Shown: positions 51,746-60,902, counted from the first letter of the stretch. The stretch is DNA of 64,000 nt from Mucilaginibacter sp. PPCGB 2223 (GCF_001705515.1 NZ_MDJS01000004.1:372001-436000), one strand, 5' to 3'. Numbers and translations: made by a program. The notes: generated by a model not told the origin, from the letters alone.

Positions 51746-52621
51746 ATGAAAAAAATTTTTCAGCCTATACTGGATTTTGTGCTGTTCAGTAACCTGTTTA
51801 TGGCGCTTTGCGCTGTTGCACAGGGTTTACTCACCCTGGCGCTGATAGGCAGCCCGCCTATCTATCCTTTACTGGCCCTGCTGCTCACATCCACGCTTGT
51901 TACCTATAACGTCAGTATATTTTTAAGCAAACCCAAGGACCCTCAAAAATCGGAATACAAACGCGTGCGCTGGTTTTTTGCGCATAACCGGCTGATGTAC
52001 ACCATCACCATTATTTGTACTTTACTGCTTATCCCGCTTTTTTGGATGCTGTGTTTTGAGTGTAAGCTGCTGGTGATATTTTTGGGTTTTATATCTATCG
52101 GGTATAGCTTACCTTTATTTTCGATAGGCGACCAACGGTTTGGCCTGCGCAATATACCAGGGTTAAAATCGCTGATGATCACCAGCGTTTGGGTATTAAG
52201 TTGCGTATTGCTGCCCATATTCGAGGCCGAAAGCCAGCATTTGGCCGATACCTCGCTGCGCAATACCGCGATATTGTTCAGCAAGCGTTTCCTGTTTGTT
52301 TTTGCTTTGACCATTCCGTTCGATATACGCGACCTGTTTAGCGATCTGAAAACCGGCGTAAAAACTATCCCGGTATTGATCGGCGAACGGCGCGCCTACC
52401 TGTTTTGCCAGGCTTTATTGGCGGGCTATTTAATCTTACTTTTCACTTTTAATAATAATGGTTTTAACCGCGATTTCTTCGCGCTTGGCTTAACGGTTTT
52501 ATTGATGGGCTGGCTCATTTTTAAATCAGAATGGGAAAAGAACGAATACTATTACTTTTTGTATATGGATGGGGTGCTGATACTGCAATATTTGTTCCTC
52601 GTTGTCTTCAGGTTGTTTTAA
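51746..52621 (+). CDS. UbiA-like membrane protein with a degenerate first Asp motif
   Basis: A 291-residue protein with about eight to nine transmembrane helices. ATG at 51746 preferred over a TTG 15 bases earlier. The second UbiA motif is clear (DIRDLFSDLKTGVKTIPVLIG, matching the usual DxxxDxxxG...T.P...G). The position of the first, NxxxDxxxD, reads NVSIFLSK, lacking the metal-binding Asp. It may therefore not be an active prenyltransferase, or may use a changed mechanism. It is followed 9 bases later by a methyltransferase, reminiscent of quinone or lipid biosynthesis pairs. Confidence 0.78.
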   Translation: MKKIFQPILDFVLFSNLFMALCAVAQGLLTLALIGSPPIYPLLALLLTSTLVTYNVSIFLSKPKDPQKSEYKRVRWFFAHNRLMYTITIICTLLLIPLFWMLCFECKLLVIFLGFISIGYSLPLFSIGDQRFGLRNIPGLKSLMITSVWVLSCVLLPIFEAESQHLADTSLRNTAILFSKRFLFVFALTIPFDIRDLFSDLKTGVKTIPVLIGERRAYLFCQALLAGYLILLFTFNNNGFNRDFFALGLTVLLMGWLIFKSEWEKNEYYYFLYMDGVLILQYLFLVVFRLF

Positions 52622-52630
52622 CCACAGCTT

Positions 52631-53251
52631 ATGCCATCCAACTATGATAATTCGGCCGGCTTCTACGACAGGCTTTCGCGGTTGTTTTTTGGCAGGGCGC
52701 TTATCAATTCGCAGGTTTATCTATTGAATTATATCCCGGAAGGGGCCAATATTTTGATCGTTGGAGGCGGTACGGGCTGGATACTGGAAAAAATAACCAA
52801 ACTGCATCCATCGGGATTGAGCATTACTTACGTGGAGATATCGGCTAAGATGACGGCGCTTGCCCGGCGGAGAAATTACGGCGCAAACGCGGTAGTCTTT
52901 ATTAATAAACCGATTGAAGAGGTGGAAGATATGACCTTATACGATGTGATCATCACGCCGTTTTTATTCGATAATTTTACCGAGGCAACTATTGAAAATG
53001 TATTTGTGCATATGCACCGAAGTTTAAGGCCGGAGGGCTTGTGGTTGTGCACCGATTTTCAATTAACAGGGAAATTATGGCAGCGCGTTCTGTTAAAATC
53101 GATGTATTACTTTTTCAGGGTATTGTGCCGTATAGATACGACCAGCATGCCCGATATAGAAAGCCGGTTTGTAAAATACGGGTATAAAAAAACAGCCGAC
53201 AAAGCGTTTTTTGGCGAGTTTATTATGTCGACAGTGTATCGACTTATTTGA
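52631..53251 (+). CDS. class I SAM-dependent methyltransferase
   Basis: A 206-residue Rossmann-fold methyltransferase. SAM motif I is ILIVGGGTGWILEKI. An acidic residue ends the second strand in ITYVEIS. Motif IV region is YDVIITPFLFDNF. A hydrophobic C-terminal part, LLKSMYYFFRVLCRI, may touch the membrane. The substrate could be a lipid or the product of the adjacent UbiA-like protein; this is inference from position. Last gene of the run starting at 47728. Confidence 0.85.
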   Translation: MPSNYDNSAGFYDRLSRLFFGRALINSQVYLLNYIPEGANILIVGGGTGWILEKITKLHPSGLSITYVEISAKMTALARRRNYGANAVVFINKPIEEVEDMTLYDVIITPFLFDNFTEATIENVFVHMHRSLRPEGLWLCTDFQLTGKLWQRVLLKSMYYFFRVLCRIDTTSMPDIESRFVKYGYKKTADKAFFGEFIMSTVYRLI

Positions 53252-53282
53252 TAGCACGCTTTCGCTAAGCTGCGGCTAATCG

Positions 53283-53618
53283 TTATCTCTTAATTTTTCC
53301 GACAATTACAGCATATTCATCAGGATGCTCATTCGATACCTCTAATAACAATGCTTCTCCTACTTTAAAGGTATCTACCCGGACCGAAATCTGGTTTTCT
53401 ATTAATTTCCCATTAAAGTTATATTCAACCTCCAATATTCTGTTTCCTCTTGAAGGTATATAACGTATCAACTTAGCGTTAACTAAACTGCTGTTTTTCA
53501 AAGCTGATCTTTCATCTATTTCATGCCAAATCCAGTAGGAAATAACAAAGACAATAAAAGCTACACCAAATCCTAAGTTAAGTCTGTTGTTTCTTCTTTC
53601 GTTGCTATTGCTATTCAT
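53283..53618 (-). CDS. small membrane-anchored protein of unknown function
   Basis: A 111-residue protein with one transmembrane segment (about 15-33, GFGVAFIVFVISYWIW) and a beta-rich extracytoplasmic domain (LEVEYNFNGKLIENQISVRV). No family recognised. In layout it resembles, but is not clearly homologous to, the small protein at 40387. AT-rich compared with its neighbours. It lies convergent to the methyltransferase gene. Confidence 0.6.
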   Translation of the reverse strand: MNSNSNERRNNRLNLGFGVAFIVFVISYWIWHEIDERSALKNSSLVNAKLIRYIPSRGNRILEVEYNFNGKLIENQISVRVDTFKVGEALLLEVSNEHPDEYAVIVGKIKR

Positions 53619-53676
53619 TAATGACAGCAGTTTATTAAATCTTGCTTCCTGATTCTTGCTTCTTGACTCTATTTCC

Positions 53677-54369
53677 TTATTCCGACGAAAATTTATAACC
53701 GATGCCCCTAACGGTTTGCAGGTATTGAGGCGAATCGGGGTTGATCTCGATCTTTTTACGCAGCCTTACAATGTGCATATCCAGCGTGCGGGTATTTACA
53801 TCGGTATTATAGCCCCAAACCTCCATCATCAGTTCTTCGCGGTTAATTACCTTGTTCTCGTTCTTTAAAAAGTACAGCAGGATGCGGTTTTCGAGGATGG
53901 TGAGCTCGATCTTTTTACCATCGCGTATCAGCGTGTGGGTATTGGGGTGGTGCTCCATATTGGCGAATTTGTACGATTCGCTCTTCTCGCTGTTGAGCGT
54001 GAACTTGATCTTATTGTCGATCATCGCTACCAGCACATCCATATTAAATGGTTTGGTGATATAGTCGGATACGCCGAACTGGTAGGCTTCTATCTTATCA
54101 ATATCCTGCGCTTTGGCAGTCATCATAATCACCAGCTTATCAAACCCCTTTTCGCGGATAGCGGTACATACTTCGGAGCCCTGCTTGCCTGGCAGCATCC
54201 AGTCGAGCAGTACGATATCCGGTTTCTGGTCGAGGATCATTTTCTCGGCTTCGTCGCCGTCGGCGGCTTCCAATACCTTGTAGCCTTCGAGCTCTAAACG
54301 CTCGGCAACTAAAAACCTTAAGTTTTCGTCGTCCTCAACCAGGGCGATCTTTATTTCTTTATTGTTCAT
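53677..54369 (-). CDS. OmpR-family response regulator
   Basis: A 230-residue two-component regulator. Receiver domain 1-120 with acidic pair VEDDEN, phospho-acceptor Asp56 (VLLDWMLPG), Thr in MMTAKA, and Lys in ITKPFN. Winged-helix DNA-binding domain about 135-228 (ELTILENRILLYFL, REELMMEVWGY, VDMHIVRLRKKI-type segment, TVRGIGYKF). It starts 3 bases after the kinase stop, so the two are translationally linked. Confidence 0.96.
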   Translation of the reverse strand: MNNKEIKIALVEDDENLRFLVAERLELEGYKVLEAADGDEAEKMILDQKPDIVLLDWMLPGKQGSEVCTAIREKGFDKLVIMMTAKAQDIDKIEAYQFGVSDYITKPFNMDVLVAMIDNKIKFTLNSEKSESYKFANMEHHPNTHTLIRDGKKIELTILENRILLYFLKNENKVINREELMMEVWGYNTDVNTRTLDMHIVRLRKKIEINPDSPQYLQTVRGIGYKFSSE

Positions 54370-54372
54370 ATA

Positions 54373-56040
54373 TCAGGGGTTAATAGGCAATATAATTTTA
54401 AATTCGGAACCTTCGGCCAACTTACTCTTAACGGTGATATCGCCGTTCATAAAATTAACAAGTTCTTTACAGAAAGCCAAACCCAAACCAACGCTCCCAT
54501 TTTGGTTGTACTGGCTTTCGATGCGATAAAACTTACGGAATATATTATCAACCTCGCGTTTGGGTATGCCGATACCCTTATCCTTAAATGAAAAAACGAT
54601 ATCTTTTTTAACACGCTCCACCGTGATATGCTGCTCTTTACGGTTAGGCGGCGAGTATTTATAAGCGTTCTCGATCATGTTCTGAAAGATGCTGCCCAGC
54701 AGCACCGGGTCGGATTGGAAGGTCTGCACATTTTTAATATCATAGCTGAGTTTAAAATCGGGATATTTAATTTTAAAGGTATTGATGTATTTGTCGACAA
54801 ATTCATCCAGTTTGATCTCCTCCTTTTTGATCAGTATCGACCGGTTCTCGAGTTGGGTGAACGAGAGCAGCCTGTTCATCAGTTCATTGAGTTTATCTGC
54901 TTCCTGATCGAGTATCTTACCGTAATGCATCCGTTGCCTGTCTGACAGTTCGGCATCGCTGCGCAGGTTCGATCCGGCAATTTTGATCACGCTCACCGGT
55001 GTTTTAAATTCGTGGGTAAAGTTGTTGATGAAATCGTACTGGAGCTTAAACAGCTTGTGATTAACGTTGAGGTTGCGATAGATCAGCCAGCCGATGATAA
55101 GCAAAAAGATATAAATAGCGATGATGATACCGGCCGACGGTAAAAAACGTCTAAAAACCTCTGTTTGGCCAAAATTAGCGTCGGACTGGAAGTACAACTT
55201 ATATCCCGAAAAAGCGCCGGGCAGAGCAATTTCGTCGGTAATGAGCTTCTCCCCGGCATTGGCGTCTAAAGGATAATAGAGCACCTGTTGTATGCTGATA
55301 TGCTGATACAGCTCGGGGTGGGTATTTTTAACAACGAGGTTGGTTGGCGTAAGATTAAACACCATCAAATCCTGCGGGTAGACAGATGAAGATGTTTTAC
55401 TCGTTAGCAAATCCTTATATATCCTTAAAAACTCGAGGCTCGGGTTATTGATATAGCTTATTTTGTTGGGCTTGATATCGTAAAAAGTACTGAAAGTTTC
55501 TTCGGATGTATAGGTGCGCGAAGTATCCACTTCCTGTATGAAGTTACCCAGCTTTAAAGCCATCAGGTTAAAATCATCTTTGCGCTTTACTTCCTTATCG
55601 CTGATGGTTTTAGTTTGTATTATGCCGGTATCCCTGGCGGATGGGGTAAAGTGATAGGCGTTCCGTACCACCTGGTTCAACCTTTCGGTATGCACGCCTT
55701 GCGGGTCGGGGTGGTTGCTTATCTCGAAATGATAAAAATCGACGCTTTTTACAAAGGGATATGTTTTAAAAACCGATGAGGCATACTCGGTTGCCGAGGC
55801 CTTGTTGAGGTATCCCTGGTAAGAGGTGATACGGGGAATTTTATTGTAAAAAAAATCGTTATAGGGCCTGATTGTCTGCTCCAGTACTTCAATTTTTTTC
55901 GACGAAAATTCGTTGGTTACGTATTTGCGGGTAAGGCTGTAGGTAATGAGCAACGCAACAACTAAAATGGCCGAAAGCAGCACAATAAATGCGATGATCA
56001 GCGAAAAGTTTTTGCGGTATACACTTTTCTGTTTCGTCAT
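54373..56040 (-). CDS. sensor histidine kinase
   Basis: A 555-residue membrane kinase. TM1 about 11-35, a large extracytoplasmic sensor region about 36-300 with no family I can name, and TM2 about 305-327. The HisKA domain has the phospho-acceptor His343 (FTHEFKTPVSVI). The ATPase domain has N (QNMIENAYKYSP), G1 (FKDKGIGIP), F (FRKFYRIES) and G2 (GSVGLGLAFCKELV) boxes. It is preceded by the S9-like lipoprotein gene (13 bases) and followed by its regulator, a likely three-gene operon. The signal is unknown. Confidence 0.95.
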   Translation of the reverse strand: MTKQKSVYRKNFSLIIAFIVLLSAILVVALLITYSLTRKYVTNEFSSKKIEVLEQTIRPYNDFFYNKIPRITSYQGYLNKASATEYASSVFKTYPFVKSVDFYHFEISNHPDPQGVHTERLNQVVRNAYHFTPSARDTGIIQTKTISDKEVKRKDDFNLMALKLGNFIQEVDTSRTYTSEETFSTFYDIKPNKISYINNPSLEFLRIYKDLLTSKTSSSVYPQDLMVFNLTPTNLVVKNTHPELYQHISIQQVLYYPLDANAGEKLITDEIALPGAFSGYKLYFQSDANFGQTEVFRRFLPSAGIIIAIYIFLLIIGWLIYRNLNVNHKLFKLQYDFINNFTHEFKTPVSVIKIAGSNLRSDAELSDRQRMHYGKILDQEADKLNELMNRLLSFTQLENRSILIKKEEIKLDEFVDKYINTFKIKYPDFKLSYDIKNVQTFQSDPVLLGSIFQNMIENAYKYSPPNRKEQHITVERVKKDIVFSFKDKGIGIPKREVDNIFRKFYRIESQYNQNGSVGLGLAFCKELVNFMNGDITVKSKLAEGSEFKIILPINP

Positions 56041-56053
56041 GTAGCCGTTGGCA

Positions 56054-58003
56054 TCACTTTTTATCCTGCAGGTTAGCAGCCAGGAACTTTTCGAGCTCAG
56101 TATAGATCAGCAACCTGTTACTTTCGCGAACGCCCCCATTACCACCACCCCCATGCCTGTATTGACCGGGCATTTTACCGTGCCCTCCTCCGGGAGGCCC
56201 CCCGGGCATCCTGATATTTTTATAGGTAACGGGCACGCCGCGGCGTTTAAGCTCGGTTACATACTGGTTAACTTCGGTAGTGTTGGTACGCTGGTTTTCG
56301 CGCTGCACAAATAACAATGGTACTTTTAGCTTGTCGGTATTAAATACGGGCGATATGGCACGGAACTGATCTGCATCCGCAGCGTTTTCGGGGTTGCCCA
56401 CCATCTCGTAACGCATGCTGAGCATGGCTTTGTAAAATGGCGGGATATCGCGCACATAGGTAAACAAATTGATGAGCGGGTTTTGCACAGCCACGCAATT
56501 GTACATACCCGGGTGAAACGATGCGCCGTATAAGGCCGAAAAACCACCAAAGCCCGCTCCGTAGATAGCAATTTTTTTAGGATTGGCTATCTTTTGATCG
56601 ATGAGCCAGTTTACACCATCTGTAATATCCTGCTGCATTTTACCGCCGGCCTGTTTAAAACCCGCGCTGAAAAAAGCTTTACCATACCCCGCAGAGCCAC
56701 GGTGGTTCACCTGGAAAACAGCATACCCCCGATTGGCCAGAAACTGTACCTCGGCACTATACCCCCAGCTGTTGCGTTTCCAGGCGTCGTTGTGAGGGAT
56801 GACCACGACCGGCAAATTTTCGCCGCCGGTGTTTTGCGGCAGTGTTAGGTAACCGTTGATAACCATACCGTCGCCGGCTTTGAATGATATGGCTTTCATT
56901 TCGCACAAATCAGCCGGATTGATATCGGCATTCATATCGGCCAGTTTCACCAGCGACTTATCGGCCTTAGTGTACAAATAGTACGCGCCCGGATTACGGT
57001 CGCTGTAGGCGTTGATGATCATCTTGTCTTCGGTACTGTCACGGTCAACTATCCGCACCTCGTTACCGGGTAGTTTAGCCAAAAGATCGTTGTAAATGGC
57101 TTTGATCTGCGCATTTAAAAAATAATGCTGCGGCTTGGCCTCTTCCCAGCTTACACCATCCAGCCGGTGTTTGCTTCGCAGGTAGATCACGTCCTCAATA
57201 TCGGCTTTATCATTACTAAAAATAACTTTCTCGTCTTTAATATTCGTCGCGTTGATCTCCATCAGCGCAGTTTTGTCGCGATCGACGTTTGATAAGGCAT
57301 AGAAATGGGTCCTGTCGTCGCTAAAAACAATCGGCTCCACCCTGTTTTTAAAGTTATTGACGATGATCGGGGTAAATTTGGCATCATCATTAGGGCGATA
57401 GAGTATGCTTTCGTTAACCCCGTCGGATGCTTTGGCCAGGCGTATTTTTCCATCCGGATCTGATACCCATTCGGTAACATTACCAGGGTTTTTAAGGTAC
57501 ATCTTTTTTTCGCCTGTTTTGGTATTCAGCCAGTAAACATCGAGGGCGGTCGAGTCGCGCTCGTTGGTAGTACAGGTTATCACATCGGGATCTTTGGTTT
57601 TGCGGGTAAGTACCCTGAAAGCCACTTTGCCTGCCTTAAATAAACTATGCCATTGCAATGTGCCGACATCAATTGCCGATAGTTCGAACTCATTGCTCTC
57701 AAAACTGTATTTCGGTATGATGATCTGGTTACTGTAGGTCCAGAAATAATCTCCCCGCACATCCGAAAGACCTGATACCGAACGCTCCTTACCATCGGCA
57801 AGCGAACGGATAACCAGCGTTTGCTGCCGTTTATGATTGATGAGGTAAGATATATTCTTCCCATCGGGCGAGATATGGTAATTGCTTTTGGTGGTTTCGT
57901 TAAAAAAATTGCCAACGGGTATGAGTACAGGAGCTTTGCCCCCGCATGAATATATACTGATAACTATCGCTACAAATAAAAACTTCTTAATCCTGCTCAG
58001 CAT
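56054..58003 (-). CDS. S9 prolyl-oligopeptidase-like lipoprotein lacking catalytic Ser and Asp
   Basis: A 649-residue protein with a lipoprotein-type leader (SIYS-C), a beta-propeller-like N-terminal half (about 30-390) and an S9 alpha/beta-hydrolase C-terminal half. VFQVNHRGSAGYGKAFF precedes the nucleophile elbow. The elbow reads YGAGFGGFS, with Gly484 (GGC) where active S9 enzymes have Ser in GxSxGG. The Asp position (usual HGxxD) reads QRENQ, with Gln571. A His is still present (GGGHGK, His608) inside an unusual Gly/Pro/His-rich insert. It is therefore probably a pseudoenzyme. Its position ahead of a kinase/regulator pair suggests a binding or sensing role. Confidence 0.88.
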   Translation of the reverse strand: MLSRIKKFLFVAIVISIYSCGGKAPVLIPVGNFFNETTKSNYHISPDGKNISYLINHKRQQTLVIRSLADGKERSVSGLSDVRGDYFWTYSNQIIIPKYSFESNEFELSAIDVGTLQWHSLFKAGKVAFRVLTRKTKDPDVITCTTNERDSTALDVYWLNTKTGEKKMYLKNPGNVTEWVSDPDGKIRLAKASDGVNESILYRPNDDAKFTPIIVNNFKNRVEPIVFSDDRTHFYALSNVDRDKTALMEINATNIKDEKVIFSNDKADIEDVIYLRSKHRLDGVSWEEAKPQHYFLNAQIKAIYNDLLAKLPGNEVRIVDRDSTEDKMIINAYSDRNPGAYYLYTKADKSLVKLADMNADINPADLCEMKAISFKAGDGMVINGYLTLPQNTGGENLPVVVIPHNDAWKRNSWGYSAEVQFLANRGYAVFQVNHRGSAGYGKAFFSAGFKQAGGKMQQDITDGVNWLIDQKIANPKKIAIYGAGFGGFSALYGASFHPGMYNCVAVQNPLINLFTYVRDIPPFYKAMLSMRYEMVGNPENAADADQFRAISPVFNTDKLKVPLLFVQRENQRTNTTEVNQYVTELKRRGVPVTYKNIRMPGGPPGGGHGKMPGQYRHGGGGNGGVRESNRLLIYTELEKFLAANLQDKK

Positions 58004-58164
58004 TCTTCGGTGTTAAAGTCTATTTAGTTAATAGAATAGGTTAAATTAGGAAAAATGAAATGGATAAAGCAAAATGTCACCACAATTTTACCCTGTTGTA
58101 AATTTAAATAACTGAAACACAAGCTAAGCAATTTAAATTCGTTTTAATGTTTATTTTTGATTGT

Positions 58165-59973
58165 ATGAGGATAGCGCTCGTTTTGTTTGTGATGACATTT
58201 ACCGCGCTGGGCGCCTTTGCCCAGAATGACGAACTGCGCCTTGCCGGCCAGTATACCATGAACGGCGAAATGCAAAAAGCCGCCGATGTTTATCAAAAGC
58301 TGTACAGGCAAAATAACGAAACCTATTACCCCCTGTACTTTAACAGCCTGCTCGGCCTTAAAAAGTTCGACGAAGCCGAAAACATCACCAAAAAGATGCT
58401 AAAACAGCATCCGCAGGTTTACCTGTATACCATTGCACTTGGCCGCATTTACCGCGAAACAGGTAACCAGGAAAAAGCCGACGCAGTTTACGACGGCTTG
58501 TTAAAAAGCATGCCTGCCGATCAGAACGCTATCAACGATATTGCCTCACAGTTTTACCAGGCCGAAAACCTGGATTATGCCATTAAAGCATTTGTACAGG
58601 GCCGTAAGGTATTGCATAACGAGCAGTTGTTCACTAACGAGCTGATATCGCTTTACCGCTTTAAGCATGATAAGGTAAACATCGTAAACGAGTACCTAAA
58701 CCTGCTGCAGGTTAGCCCCGAATATATTATACAGGCCAAAAGCGTTATCGCCAGCCAGTTTGATGGCGCTGCCGATTACAACATGCTTAAAATGGCCTTG
58801 CTCAAACTGATACAGCAATACCCGCAGCAAACCGTTTTTGCCGATATGCTTACCTGGCAATACCTGCAGCAAAAACAGTTTAACATGGCCATGAACCAGG
58901 CGCTTGCGCTAAACCGCCGCCAGAACGATGGCGGAAGCAGCATTTTGGAATTATGCCAGACGCTGGTTGCTAACCAGGCCTACGATGAGGCCATACGGGG
59001 CTACGATTATATTATCGCCAAAGGAAAGGATAACGACCTGTATGTGAATGCAAAGATCGAGCTGATCAACACCAAAAGCTTAAAAATAACCTCGGGCAAA
59101 TACGAACAGGCCGACCTGATTGACCTGGAAAAGGATTACAACAGTTTGCTCGGCGAATTTGGCCGGAACCAGGGAACAGCCTTCGCCATGCAAAAGCTGG
59201 CTAAGCTGGAGGCTTTTAAGCTGCATAAATTTGCCGAGGCGCAAAAGCTCCTGGAAGAAGCTATCGCCATACCGGGTTTACGACCGGGGTTGTTAGCCGA
59301 TTGCAAGCTCGACCTCGGCGACGTTTACCTGCTCAACAATAAACCCTGGGATGCGTCGCTCACTTATATGCAGGTACAATCTGACCAGCAGGGCAGCCCG
59401 CTGGCACAGGAAGCAAATTACCGCAATGCCAAATTAGCTTACTACACCGGCGATTTTACTTATGCCAAAGGACAGCTTGATGTGCTGAAAGCCGCCACAT
59501 CGCAACTGATAGCTAACGATGCACTGAACCTTTCGCTGGTGATCAGCGATCATACGGTTTTCGATAGTACGGGTAACGCGCTTAAAATGTACGCCCGCGC
59601 CGACCTTGCGATATTTAAGGAAGACCCCGATAAGGCCATGCTCACATTAGACAGCATCGATAAGGTATATCCTAAAAACGACCTGATCTATGATATTTTG
59701 ATGGCCAAGGCCCGTATCCTGATTCAAAAAAAGGATTATCAGCTTGCTGTGGCCCCGCTGAAAAAAATAGCTGAGGAAGGAAAAACCGACCTTTGGGCCG
59801 ATGATGCCGTGTTTATGCTGGGTGATATTTACGAGAACCACCTCGACGATAAAACATCGGCGCAAGCCTGGTACCAAAAGATCATCAGCGATTACCCGGG
59901 CAGCCTGTGGATAAACGAAGCGCGAAAGCGCTTCAGGGTATTACGGGGCGATGTTATTCCTTCGGGCTCTTAA
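58165..59973 (+). CDS. exported TPR-repeat protein
   Basis: About 602 residues from the ATG at 58165, which gives a clean signal peptide (MRIALVLFVMTF ... GAFAQ); an ATG six codons earlier is possible. The mature part consists of tetratricopeptide-like helical pairs throughout, e.g. AENITKKMLKQHPQVYLYTI, ALGRIYRETGNQEKADAVYD, and DAVFMLGDIYENHLDDKTSAQ near the end. Such periplasmic or outer-membrane TPR proteins are scaffolds in Bacteroidota. No enzymatic domain. The function is unknown. Confidence 0.85.
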   Translation: MRIALVLFVMTFTALGAFAQNDELRLAGQYTMNGEMQKAADVYQKLYRQNNETYYPLYFNSLLGLKKFDEAENITKKMLKQHPQVYLYTIALGRIYRETGNQEKADAVYDGLLKSMPADQNAINDIASQFYQAENLDYAIKAFVQGRKVLHNEQLFTNELISLYRFKHDKVNIVNEYLNLLQVSPEYIIQAKSVIASQFDGAADYNMLKMALLKLIQQYPQQTVFADMLTWQYLQQKQFNMAMNQALALNRRQNDGGSSILELCQTLVANQAYDEAIRGYDYIIAKGKDNDLYVNAKIELINTKSLKITSGKYEQADLIDLEKDYNSLLGEFGRNQGTAFAMQKLAKLEAFKLHKFAEAQKLLEEAIAIPGLRPGLLADCKLDLGDVYLLNNKPWDASLTYMQVQSDQQGSPLAQEANYRNAKLAYYTGDFTYAKGQLDVLKAATSQLIANDALNLSLVISDHTVFDSTGNALKMYARADLAIFKEDPDKAMLTLDSIDKVYPKNDLIYDILMAKARILIQKKDYQLAVAPLKKIAEEGKTDLWADDAVFMLGDIYENHLDDKTSAQAWYQKIISDYPGSLWINEARKRFRVLRGDVIPSGS

Positions 59974-59994
59974 ATATTTGGGTATTTTTGCAGC

Positions 59995-60297
59995 ATGATC
60001 ATTTTAAACGAGACCATCATCATCGACGAGGCCATACAGGCCGACTGGTTGAAATGGATGGGCAGTATATACATTCCGGGTGTAATGTCAACCGGTTATT
60101 TCAGCGGGCACCGGGTGCTTACCGTGCTCAATTCGCCCAATGAGGGCATTACTTATTGCCTGCAATTTGAAACCGACAGTATAGATAAATACCACGAGTA
60201 CCAGCAAGGTATCGGCGTAAAAATAAGGGCGGCTCATCAAAAACAATTTGAAAACAGCTTTGTGCTATTTGAAACCATAATGCAACAGGTAAACTGA
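59995..60297 (+). CDS. DUF4286 family protein
   Basis: A 100-residue cytosolic protein of a small ferredoxin-like family found in Bacteroidota. The WLKWMGSIYIPGVMSTGYF segment is the family signature. No function known. A TATTTTTG element sits just 4 bases before the ATG (59983-59990), too close to act as its promoter unless translation is leaderless. rfbC follows after one base. Confidence 0.85.
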   Translation: MIILNETIIIDEAIQADWLKWMGSIYIPGVMSTGYFSGHRVLTVLNSPNEGITYCLQFETDSIDKYHEYQQGIGVKIRAAHQKQFENSFVLFETIMQQVN

Positions 60298-60298
60298 T

Positions 60299-60847
60299 AT
60301 GAAAGTAACTACTACACCTATTGAAGGATTATTGATTGTTGAACCGCGTATCTGGCCGGATGACCGCGGTTATTTTTACGAGAGCTACAATAAAAAGAAA
60401 TATATAGATGCGGGCATCGATGTCGATTTTGTGCAGGATAACCAGTCGAGTTCGTCAAAAGGCACTTTGCGCGGCCTGCATGCGCAGGCGCCGCCTTTTG
60501 GCCAGGGCAAGCTGGTTAGGGTAACCCAGGGCCGGGTGATCGATGTAGCGGTCGATATCCGTAAAGCCTCACCTACTTACGGGCAGCATTTTAAGATCGA
60601 GCTAAGCGCCGAAAACCATTTACAGTTCTGGATACCGGAAGGTTTTTTACATGGCTTTTATACCCTGGAAGACGATACCGTTTTTGCTTATAAGATCACT
60701 AATTTTTACGATAAGGCCTCGGAGATAGGGGTTAAGATAACCGATAAATCGCTGGGGATTGACTGGGGCTTCCCTACAGATAACGTGCTGCTATCATCTA
60801 AGGACGAAGTTTTGCCCGATTTTAAGGATTTTGTCAGTCCGTTTTAA
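60299..60847 (+). CDS. rfbC: dTDP-4-dehydrorhamnose 3,5-epimerase
   Basis: Cupin-fold epimerase of dTDP-L-rhamnose synthesis, 182 residues. Visible motifs are EPRIWPDDRGYFYESYN, QDNQSSSSKGTLRGLHAQ (catalytic His), KLVRVTQGRVIDVAVDIR, WIPEGFLHGFYTLEDD and the DKSLGIDWG end. The ATG overlaps the preceding stop region by tight spacing. The other rhamnose genes (rfbA, rfbB, rfbD) are not in this window, so it is an isolated copy. Confidence 0.95.
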   Translation: MKVTTTPIEGLLIVEPRIWPDDRGYFYESYNKKKYIDAGIDVDFVQDNQSSSSKGTLRGLHAQAPPFGQGKLVRVTQGRVIDVAVDIRKASPTYGQHFKIELSAENHLQFWIPEGFLHGFYTLEDDTVFAYKITNFYDKASEIGVKITDKSLGIDWGFPTDNVLLSSKDEVLPDFKDFVSPF

Positions 60848-60862
60848 GATAGTTTGCAGGTG

Positions 60863-60896
60863 ATTGTCGGTGAGGACACGTGAAGACACCGACAAT
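60863..60896. repeat. TCGGTG/CACCGA hairpin repeat, copy 2
   Basis: ATTGTCGGTG and CACCGACAAT are exact inverted 10-mers around AGGACACGTGAAGA. Related to 19615-19640. Confidence 0.65.
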
Positions 60897-60902
60897 GGCA
60901 CA

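Noticed and set aside
58152..58159. Promoter -7 element (TATTTTTG) for the TPR gene
   Set aside because: It would place transcription start at or after the likely ATG at 58165, so it is probably chance in AT-rich sequence.
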